Position numbers and translations under genes: made by a program
Part shown: positions 1 to 4,654 of the stretch, piece by piece
Layout: every line of letters starts with the position of its first letter
Position numbering within the stretch: position 1 is the first letter of the stretch
Source of the DNA: Fidelibacterota bacterium
Lineage (GTDB): Bacteria > Fidelibacterota > UBA2242
Length of the DNA: 6,016 nucleotides
Direction of reading: 5' to 3'
Assembly: GCA_003527965.1 (NCBI GenBank)
Contig: DPVY01000192.1
Span: forward strand, 1-6,016
The notes under the pieces: generated by a model
What the model was told of the DNA's origin: nothing
Databases searched by the model: none
The model's input: the letters and a program-made list of their open reading frames with translations, nothing else

Positions 1-305
1 ATTGTACCACGATGATAATATGTATTGATCGCATCGATAGCATCCGGTGCCAGCGGATGAACTTCATTGTACGATACACCAAGAATAGTCACTTTCCCTT
101 CTGTTTGCAAACCATGCAACACTGCTAACGCGCCCACATCATCCACGTCCAGGGTCATATCGGTTTCAAAGATAACTGGTACACCGACCACCTCGACATC
201 CAGGCCGATGATCATGTTGGAAGTCGGTCCTTCACCATCACAGGCTGAACAGATGAGACATATCATAAGTACCAGAAAAAGCGATGTGATTTTTTCGATT
301 TTCAT
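1..305 (-). CDS. Nucleoside hydrolase-like lipoprotein, second copy (N-terminal part, runs off the left edge)
   Basis: The first 101 codons are present and the rest lies beyond base 1. Residues 1-21 are a hydrophobic signal ending CSA before Cys22, a good lipobox, so an envelope lipoprotein is expected. Residues 47-56 (ETDMTLDVDD) are the Asp-rich N-terminal motif of the inosine-uridine nucleoside hydrolase fold, whose aspartates bind Ca2+ and activate the water that cleaves an N-ribosidic bond. The real substrate cannot be told from sequence. The fragment aligns without gaps to the protein encoded at 3327-2338: residues 41-101 match at 53 of 61 positions, and the lipid Cys has the same number. 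The ATG at 305 is chosen because AAAGAGA (311-317) sits 5 nt upstream. This is an edge truncation, not evidence of a broken gene. Confidence 0.9.
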   Translation of the reverse strand, partial: MKIEKITSLFLVLMICLICSACDGEGPTSNMIIGLDVEVVGVPVIFETDMTLDVDDVGALAVLHGLQTEGKVTILGVSYNEVHPLAPDAIDAINTYYHRGT

Positions 306-427
306 AAAGATCTCTTTCTGTTTGTTGTTATTGTCGCCCCGTCAATCGCAGCATTTACCACCGAAAAGTCATTCAGACGCAACCACTTTTGTCGTATAAA
401 AATATCGTTGAAACGAGATATTATCAT
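302..427 (-). CDS. Doubtful 41-residue open frame between the FISUMP gene and the second nucleoside hydrolase
   Basis: An ATG at 427 opens a frame of 41 codons whose TGA overlaps the ATG of the nucleoside hydrolase start at 305 (ATGA overlap). An AAAGG lies only about 2 nt before the ATG, too close for a good ribosome site. The product has no hydrophobic segment and no recognisable motif, and ends in a basic stretch (NRKRSL). The ATGA overlap would suit translational coupling, but an open frame of this length is not rare by chance in AT-rich spacer. It is listed because it would otherwise fill the 139-bp gap. I lean towards non-coding. Confidence 0.15.
   Translation of the reverse strand: MIISRFNDIFIRQKWLRLNDFSVVNAAIDGATITTNRKRSL
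396..422 (-). terminator. Weak terminator-like hairpin after the FISUMP gene
   Basis: On the minus strand AATATC and GATATT can pair around a 10-nt loop, and the stem is followed directly by TTTTTAT. An alternative fold pairs CGTT with AACG inside the same element. The stem is short and AU-rich, so termination would be partial at best. It begins about 23 nt after the FISUMP stop codon, which is a sensible place for a terminator. Confidence 0.3.
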
Positions 428-444
428 TACCTTTTTTTCTTTTA

Positions 445-1095
445 TCAATCCCTGACGCAACGAACACTATAGCCTGCCTGTTTCCAGCCGCTATCATCAC
501 GGTATACATTTGAATTACCATAATACAGGTAGCGATACCAGGCGTTACCCTCATTGCTTTCGGTTGATGACCAGAAATAAGCGTTGATGCCGATACCGTC
601 GAATGCTCCATGGTTATAGCGGTACCCCCCGAATAGTGCGGCAAAACCAATTGTATCTTTAGTAGGTTTCTTCATCCTTGATCCGGCAAGAGTATCTCCT
701 CCCAAATATTCCACAAGTTCCTGCCATTCGGCCTCCGTCGGCACATGCCAGCCTTCCGGAGCAATGCTTCTGCTATTGCTCACGGCAAACCAATTGTAAA
801 GCATTCCGTATTGGCCGATATTAGAGATATCGTTATTATAATAACAGTAAGCGCCCATCGGCTGATCCCATTCGTCATCAATGGTCAAACAAGCTATTTG
901 ATCTCCGTTCCTGTAATGGGTCACTTTCAGGTTTTCCGCCATCCACCACTGATCCCCAATTTTTACCGTCTTATATATATTGCCATCGATATCCTTAACA
1001 GATTCATCCAAATGAGCCATTTGAGTCTTTTCCCGGTTACAATTGCCGGAAATCCCTACCAGTAATAGTAATAAATAGAAAGTTATCTTTTTCAC
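445..1095 (-). CDS. FISUMP-domain lipoprotein (Fibrobacter succinogenes major paralogous domain)
   Basis: This 216-residue protein is nearly all one FISUMP domain (residues about 33-214). The hallmarks are visible: DIDGNIYKTVKIGDQWWMAENL (split as DIDGNIYKTVKIG at 35-47 and QWWMAENLKV at 49-58), YGMLYNWFAV (95-104), PEGWHVPTEAEWQELVEYLGG (113-133), FWSSTES (174-180) and a final YSVRCVRD (209-216). FISUMP proteins are exported surface proteins with a fold related to C-type lectins and formylglycine-generating enzymes; their role is mostly unknown. The N-terminus is a signal peptide with Cys19 as the likely lipidated residue, but Asn at -1 is atypical, so cleavage by signal peptidase I or retention as an anchor is also possible. 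The start codon is GTG, supported by GAGG (1101-1104) 5 nt upstream; no in-frame ATG lies nearby. It lies 95 bp after the thioredoxin-fold gene. Confidence 0.9.
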   Translation of the reverse strand: MKKITFYLLLLLVGISGNCNREKTQMAHLDESVKDIDGNIYKTVKIGDQWWMAENLKVTHYRNGDQIACLTIDDEWDQPMGAYCYYNNDISNIGQYGMLYNWFAVSNSRSIAPEGWHVPTEAEWQELVEYLGGDTLAGSRMKKPTKDTIGFAALFGGYRYNHGAFDGIGINAYFWSSTESNEGNAWYRYLYYGNSNVYRDDSGWKQAGYSVRCVRD

Positions 1096-1140
1096 ATCAT
1101 CCTCATCAATCAGAACACTTATGAAATAATCTCTATGTCA

Positions 1141-1171
1141 CTGATACTGCGTCGCCATCATATCAGATATG
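1141..1171 (-). other. Two mutually exclusive inverted repeats in the spacer before the FISUMP gene
   Basis: CTGATA (1141-1146) pairs with TATCAG (1161-1166) around a 14-nt loop. An overlapping repeat, CATATC/GATATG with a single central base (1159-1171), uses part of the same arm, so only one can form. There is no T-tract behind either on the minus strand, so a simple terminator is unlikely. It could be a dyad operator, an mRNA-processing hairpin or chance. Confidence 0.25.
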
Positions 1172-1190
1172 CTCTTTGGATTCATCACTT

Positions 1191-2306
1191 TTACAGATGT
1201 TCCCAATAACGTCCAAGGTATTCAATAATCACTTTCCTCACTTTCGCAAAATCAATAACTCCCAATTTTTTATACAGAATTTCGCCACCTGGCTTCACGA
1301 TAATGGTGTATGGTAACGAACCCGGCCATTCCTCATCGGCGGTTTCAATCAACTGGTATTTATCATCTGAATTATAATGAAAATTCCGGGTTGAAGCATA
1401 TGTCCTGGTCGGAACTTTTAAAACCTGATCGTTCTTATCGGGAGAATCCAGACTGATTGTAATCATTTCAAACTTGCGCTTACGATAATTCCTATTCATC
1501 CTGATCAGTTCCGGGAATTCCGCTATACACGGACTACACCAGGTTGCCCAAAAATTAATAAGCCTTAGATTTTCAGATTTATTTTTCAAAAGATCCTCGA
1601 TGCCGGCTATATCGATCATGCTTACATCGACTTTTTCTGCATTCATTCTTTCCAATGTGGCCCGCGCAGATTTTTGTTTTGATGCCCATTTAATCGAACA
1701 GCCAAAAACCTTCGTTTTTTCAACCGGAACCTTCTTTCCGGCCAATAAGGCATCAATGGCATTCCGGGTATCATGAGTAGTAACTTTTTTAATATTTTCG
1801 CCATTATCAATTCTACCTGTATACCGTAATATTCGATCTTTATCGAGAATGAAAACATGGGGAGTAGCAATTGCACCAAAAGCTTTAGCGGCCAGCTGTT
1901 TATCACCGTCGTATAGGTAAAGAAAATTGAATTTATTTTCTTTGGCCCGCTGCTTCATATCGTCAAAACTATCACCGATATCGGTATAACCATATTCATC
2001 TAAACGTAATGCATCGGGATTATTGGACGAAATACAGATGACTGTCACGCCTTTATCCTTATAATCATCTACCAGTTTCATTATTCTGCCCTCATAGGCC
2101 TGAGCAGTAGGACAGTGGTTAGCGGTAAAAATAATGACCAAAATATCCGCATCAGAAAAGCTGTCCAGGGAATAATATTGATCATCGATCCCTAACAGAT
2201 GAAAATCCGGTCCTTTAGCGGCGATTTCCAGTGTTTTATTTTGACCAAATCCACACGTCAACGTCATTAAAAACATTATCACAATATTTTTCATTCGAGG
2301 AAACAT
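1191..2306 (-). CDS. Exported redoxin with two thioredoxin-fold domains (AhpC/TSA-like plus TlpA/ResA-like)
   Basis: This 371-residue protein has a signal peptide (hydrophobic 7-18, likely cut near GFG-QN at 21-22). Domain 1 (about 30-190) is peroxiredoxin/redoxin-like: NHCPTAQAYE carries Cys65, and ATP at 147-149 supplies the cis-Pro. Cys203 follows in FGCSIKW, a motif this family carries after domain 1. Domain 2 (about 225-365) is a TlpA/ResA-type thioredoxin with NFWATWCSPCIAEFPEL, active-site Cys257 and Cys260, and cis-Pro332 in SLPYTII. It should act outside the cytoplasm in thiol-disulfide exchange; whether domain 1 reduces peroxide or only relays electrons is unknown. Domain 1 has a single Cys and no obvious resolving Cys within it, so Cys203 is a candidate partner. 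The ATG at 2306 has AAGGTG 4 nt upstream; an alternative ATG at 2294 has no SD. It follows the nucleoside hydrolase gene by 31 bp, probably co-transcribed. Confidence 0.92.
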   Translation of the reverse strand: MFPRMKNIVIMFLMTLTCGFGQNKTLEIAAKGPDFHLLGIDDQYYSLDSFSDADILVIIFTANHCPTAQAYEGRIMKLVDDYKDKGVTVICISSNNPDALRLDEYGYTDIGDSFDDMKQRAKENKFNFLYLYDGDKQLAAKAFGAIATPHVFILDKDRILRYTGRIDNGENIKKVTTHDTRNAIDALLAGKKVPVEKTKVFGCSIKWASKQKSARATLERMNAEKVDVSMIDIAGIEDLLKNKSENLRLINFWATWCSPCIAEFPELIRMNRNYRKRKFEMITISLDSPDKNDQVLKVPTRTYASTRNFHYNSDDKYQLIETADEEWPGSLPYTIIVKPGGEILYKKLGVIDFAKVRKVIIEYLGRYWEHL

Positions 2307-2337
2307 TACACACCTTACTATTATTGATAAAAATGCT

Positions 2338-3327
2338 TTATTCAGGTAAAAGCGTCATCAGCCGCTCGATTTCATTTTCGACATCTTTGTCGTTTTTTGG
2401 TTCAGCATATCCCCGGTACCCCTTAGAAAACTTCCAGGTGTAGCCGTTGCGTAAGCTTCCATCACCATCCCACTCCTCATTATAGTATTTGGTACCATAT
2501 ACCGCATACAATACAGTCACTTCATCCCAACTGCTGCGACCAATATTGGGTCCCTGATGCCATTCCAATTCAAATGCCCGTCTGACCGGATTGGTTGTGG
2601 GCGTAGTACGGGTTAAAGTTTCGCCGGTGATCATATCGCCCCCCACATGTGTGGTTACTAAAGTGCCCGGCCAGTTTTCAATCACATACTGCGATTGATC
2701 CACCAGGCCATGTCGTACTAAATTAAAGCCATCATTATGCAAGCCGCCCATAATTGCCAGCAGTTTGACTTTGCTTTTGACAAGTTCAAAGCCTTCCGGA
2801 TCTTTCAATAAATCGTGCAGGTTATTAAGAAAACCGACACTGATGATAACGACAGAACTATCCGCTTGACTTTTCAGCAGATGTTTATAGACTGCCACCG
2901 CATCGGCCACAATATTATCAAAGCCATCATGCAGCATATTATCTACATCAAAATTATGCTCGCTACTGAAATAATCCGAAGGATCTGGGTCTGGCAATTC
3001 TTTCCTGTAAATACCAATTGGAATTGTGCCGCGGTTATAGTACGTATTAATTGCATCAATGACATCCGGCCCCAGCGGATGGACTTCATTATAGCAAACA
3101 CCCAGAAGGGTCACTTTTCCCTCCGTTTGCAATCCGTGCAAAACACCCAGGGCGCCCACATCATCCACATCCAGGGTCATGTCAGTCTCGTAAATGACTG
3201 GAATGCCTGCCACTTCATTGCTTGGGTCGATGGCTTTTGGGGGTTGAGATGCATTGTCACCGCAGGACATACACAGCAGAAATGCCGTCAGAATAATTAC
3301 CGTCATAACGTTTTTTTTCACTTTCAT
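2338..3327 (-). CDS. Nucleoside hydrolase-like lipoprotein, complete copy
   Basis: This 329-residue protein is an exported member of the inosine-uridine nucleoside hydrolase superfamily, of normal length. A signal peptide ends at Cys22 (FLLCMSC), a slightly unusual lipobox with Met at -2. The Asp motif ETDMTLDVDD is at 47-56. VGFLNNLHDLL (164-174) matches the segment that reads GPLTN in classical enzymes, IMGG is at 192-195, and GRSSWDEVTVLYAV (263-276) holds Asp268, the equivalent of the C-terminal Asp Ca2+ ligand. The usual Glu-Phe-Asn substrate-binding triplet reads Gly-Phe-Asn (200-202), so ribose binding may be altered. Family knowledge predicts hydrolysis of an N- or related glycosidic bond; the substrate is open. 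The start at 3327 has AAAGAGG (3333-3339) 5 nt upstream. Its close paralogue starts at 305, two genes downstream. Confidence 0.92.
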   Translation of the reverse strand: MKVKKNVMTVIILTAFLLCMSCGDNASQPPKAIDPSNEVAGIPVIYETDMTLDVDDVGALGVLHGLQTEGKVTLLGVCYNEVHPLGPDVIDAINTYYNRGTIPIGIYRKELPDPDPSDYFSSEHNFDVDNMLHDGFDNIVADAVAVYKHLLKSQADSSVVIISVGFLNNLHDLLKDPEGFELVKSKVKLLAIMGGLHNDGFNLVRHGLVDQSQYVIENWPGTLVTTHVGGDMITGETLTRTTPTTNPVRRAFELEWHQGPNIGRSSWDEVTVLYAVYGTKYYNEEWDGDGSLRNGYTWKFSKGYRGYAEPKNDKDVENEIERLMTLLPE

Positions 3328-3359
3328 AAAAACCTCTTTTTAAAAGTTGTTAAAGTCAT
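3324..3359 (-). other. Eleven-codon mini-frame overlapping the nucleoside hydrolase start
   Basis: ATG at 3359 opens MTLTTFKKRFL, whose TGA overlaps the nucleoside hydrolase ATG (ATGA). The frame spans the hydrolase SD. It has only a weak GGA as its own ribosome site. It may be chance; if translated it would couple to the hydrolase. Confidence 0.1.
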
Positions 3360-3374
3360 ACAGTCCAATATTAG

Positions 3375-3464
3375 TCATTCCTGAAACCGATAATACGCTT
3401 CTGAAGTATAGAAGCATATACAAAATACTCCAATCACTAAAATGATTGTTGCAAATCTGTTCAT
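3375..3464 (-). CDS. Possible 29-residue membrane peptide or signal-peptide remnant
   Basis: The frame encodes MNRFATIILVIGVFCICFYT followed by SEAYYRFQE and a TGA stop. One basic residue precedes an uninterrupted hydrophobic segment of about 16 residues (5-20) with two cysteines, then a polar, aromatic tail. AAGGA (3474-3478) stands 9 nt before the ATG, an acceptable ribosome site. I do not recognise a homologue. Three readings are open: a genuine single-pass membrane micropeptide; a leader peptide controlling the downstream nucleoside hydrolase (47 bp away), given the hairpin within its frame; or the leftover signal peptide of a lost exported protein. It sits alone in the 236-bp gap between the DUF1080 gene and the hydrolase gene. 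Confidence 0.4.
   Translation of the reverse strand: MNRFATIILVIGVFCICFYTSEAYYRFQE
3393..3419 (-). promoter_or_regulatory. RNA hairpin inside the small peptide frame
   Basis: On the minus-strand RNA, the arms at 3410-3419 and 3393-3402 form a 10-bp stem with one G-U wobble around a 7-nt loop (ATACTTC). The wobble pair is a C/A mismatch on the plus strand, so the structure favours the transcribed strand. The stem core is GCTTCT/AGAAGC. No T-tract follows, so it is not a simple terminator. A translation-sensitive or RNA-stability element upstream of the hydrolase gene is possible. Confidence 0.35.
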
Positions 3465-3507
3465 GACAATACATCCTTAATAGTTACTCTCGTGATTGTT
3501 TATCGAA

Positions 3508-3513
3508 ATCATA
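3508..3513 (-). promoter_or_regulatory. Candidate -10 box (TATGAT) before the small peptide
   Basis: TATGAT differs from TATAAT at one base and lies in a very AT-rich stretch (about 3500-3535) roughly 100 bp upstream of any large gene. Initiation about 7 nt downstream would give a leader of about 37 nt before the peptide ATG. No convincing -35 hexamer sits 17 nt upstream, so this is a weak call. Confidence 0.2.
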
Positions 3514-3563
3514 TAAATATATAAAAAGACTTTGTTTGGTCACCCAAAATCACATTAAGATAA

Positions 3564-4223
3564 TTATAGTTCGGTCAATTTTATATTCCGATACCGGACT
3601 TCCGTTGGAGCACCTGCATGAATCTGAAATCCAATAATGCCTTTTTTCGCAATTGTGCCATCTTTCTCCGTATAATCAACCGATTGGTAGCCGTTTATCC
3701 AGATCTGAATATGGGCGCCCTGACACTTCACAACCATTTGGTTCCATTCATTTTGTCGATAGACTTTGACGATCTCTTCCTGATTTGCCATAACCAACAT
3801 CCTGTTGCGGCGGGCCTCATCATAAAGGCTGCCCCATACCACACCGAAATCACCGATCGGGCCTCCCGCATCAGCCTGATACCCTCTGACTTCAGGTCCA
3901 CCGGGAATCCGCCGGCTTCTAAACTGGATACCCGAGTTATCTCCCGGTCCTATTATTTTAATTTCAAGTTTTAATTCAAAATCCCCATACTCTTGTTTCG
4001 TGCACAGGAACATATTATGCGGAATCTCTTTTTCCAGTGAACCGGCCACAATGCATCCGTCTTCAATGCGAAACCAGTTCATATCACCTTCCCAGTCAGC
4101 AAAACTTTGACCGTCAAATAGCGAAACCGCGGCATCGGCATCCGCCATCTGCACGCTGGAACAGCCAAATGCGCAAAGTACCAGAGAAAGCAATGAAATG
4201 TTTTTGATTAACTTGGCCAGCAT
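3564..4223 (-). CDS. DUF1080 (3-keto-disaccharide hydrolase domain) lipoprotein
   Basis: The 219-residue product has a textbook lipoprotein signal (LVLCAFGC, lipid Cys21), then one DUF1080 domain with a concanavalin-like beta-sandwich (about 32-218). Diagnostic segments are VSLFDGQSFADWEG (33-46), GDFELKLEIKI (80-90), NSGIQFRSR (96-104), GYQADAGG (114-121), WGSLYDEARR (130-139), INGYQSVDY (176-184) and GFQIHAGAPTEVRYRNIKLTEL (198-219, quoted in part: GFQIHAGAP and RYRNIKL). Some members hydrolyse 3-keto-glycosides made by an oxidoreductase; many others are untested and may only bind sugar. No 3-keto-forming Gfo/Idh oxidoreductase is visible in this window. The ATG at 4223 has a perfect AAGGAGG (4229-4235) 5 nt upstream. 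The gene begins 15 bp after the end of the restored frame of the upstream relic, which suggests it belonged to that operon. Confidence 0.92.
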   Translation of the reverse strand: MLAKLIKNISLLSLVLCAFGCSSVQMADADAAVSLFDGQSFADWEGDMNWFRIEDGCIVAGSLEKEIPHNMFLCTKQEYGDFELKLEIKIIGPGDNSGIQFRSRRIPGGPEVRGYQADAGGPIGDFGVVWGSLYDEARRNRMLVMANQEEIVKVYRQNEWNQMVVKCQGAHIQIWINGYQSVDYTEKDGTIAKKGIIGFQIHAGAPTEVRYRNIKLTEL

Positions 4224-4238
4224 ACTTGCCTCCTTGAA

Positions 4239-4637
4239 TTATAATTGAAGATGGACATCCCCAGTCTTAATCTTATCCAGAAATGTAAGTTGTCCTATGG
4301 TCACTGCTTCAGTATCTGGTTTAGCCATTGCAAGGCGTTTTCCAGTCCTTATCCATTATATTAACTTTAAACCGTCCATCCTTTTCCACATCCGCTGTAA
4401 TCCGGAAATCCTCGTCAGAATACAGAATTTTGGCAGTTGTAATGACTGCAGGTTCATCATTGGATTTCTGTTTAAAACCGGCAAAGCAAAAATGGTCTCG
4501 CATTTTTTTTCACCAACAACACGATTTTCGTCATAATATTTAAATGATAACATGTTCTTGGAATCAGGTCCTTTATACTTAATCTGATCAATGCTGGGAA
4601 AATATTCTTTATTACCAATAGTTACCTTAACAGACAT
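4239..4637 (-). pseudogene. Composite relic: xylose isomerase N-terminus joined to another protein's C-terminus, two frame changes
   Basis: From the ATG at 4637 (AGGAG at 4643-4647, 5 nt upstream) the frame reads NKEYFPSIDQIKYKGPDSKN, then LSFKYYDENRVVGEKK. This is the start of xylose isomerase, which turns D-xylose into D-xylulose in the cytoplasm. An 8-A run (4503-4510) then shifts the frame; with one more A it continues MRDHFCFA, matching xylose isomerase MRDHxRFA. After about 4480 the similarity ends and the protein becomes a beta-rich segment (AVITTAKILYSDEDFRITAD, then DGRFKVNIMDKDW), resembling the C-terminal beta-sandwich of exported glycoside hydrolase/sialidase-type proteins (inference). 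A stop comes at 4321, but the original frame is open again from about 4345 to a stop at 4239 (KPDTEAVTIGQLTFLDKIK and a short tail). Intact xylose isomerase is about 440 residues; all metal-binding and catalytic residues are gone, so no isomerase activity is possible. Confidence 0.8.
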
Positions 4638-4654
4638 CTTTTCTCCTGCTTCTT

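Noticed and set aside
1..305. Reading the left-edge hydrolase as a truncated pseudogene
   Set aside because: The frame is open to base 1 with no stop or gap against its paralogue, so the end is that of the window.
67..399. Plus-strand open frame across the second nucleoside hydrolase and the following spacer
   Set aside because: It is antisense to strongly conserved coding sequence; the product is Ser/Thr/Pro-rich low-complexity with no motif.
369..650. Alternative minus-strand frame overlapping the end of the FISUMP gene
   Set aside because: It overlaps conserved FISUMP codons through most of its length and has no SD; only its last ~25 codons are in the spacer.
1191..2306. The double thioredoxin-fold fusion as a novel architecture
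   Set aside because: Redoxin plus TlpA-like fusions with the same GCSIKW linker motif are, to my knowledge, common in Planctomycetota/Verrucomicrobiota-type genomes.
2815..3384. A 189-codon open frame on the plus strand opposite the nucleoside hydrolase
   Set aside because: It lies antisense to a gene with clear family motifs, has a composition rich in Ile, His and Asn with no recognisable domain, and no ribosome site was evident. It is a mirror of the codon bias of the real gene.
3536..3556. TTTGG-GTGA-CCAAA hairpin after the DUF1080 gene as a terminator
   Set aside because: The stem is only 5 bp and the T-rich stretch starts several bases beyond it, so it does not meet the usual intrinsic terminator pattern.
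3618..3974. Plus-strand open frame opposite the DUF1080 gene
   Set aside because: The minus strand has a complete, motif-rich DUF1080 protein with lipobox and perfect SD, so the plus-strand frame is a shadow.
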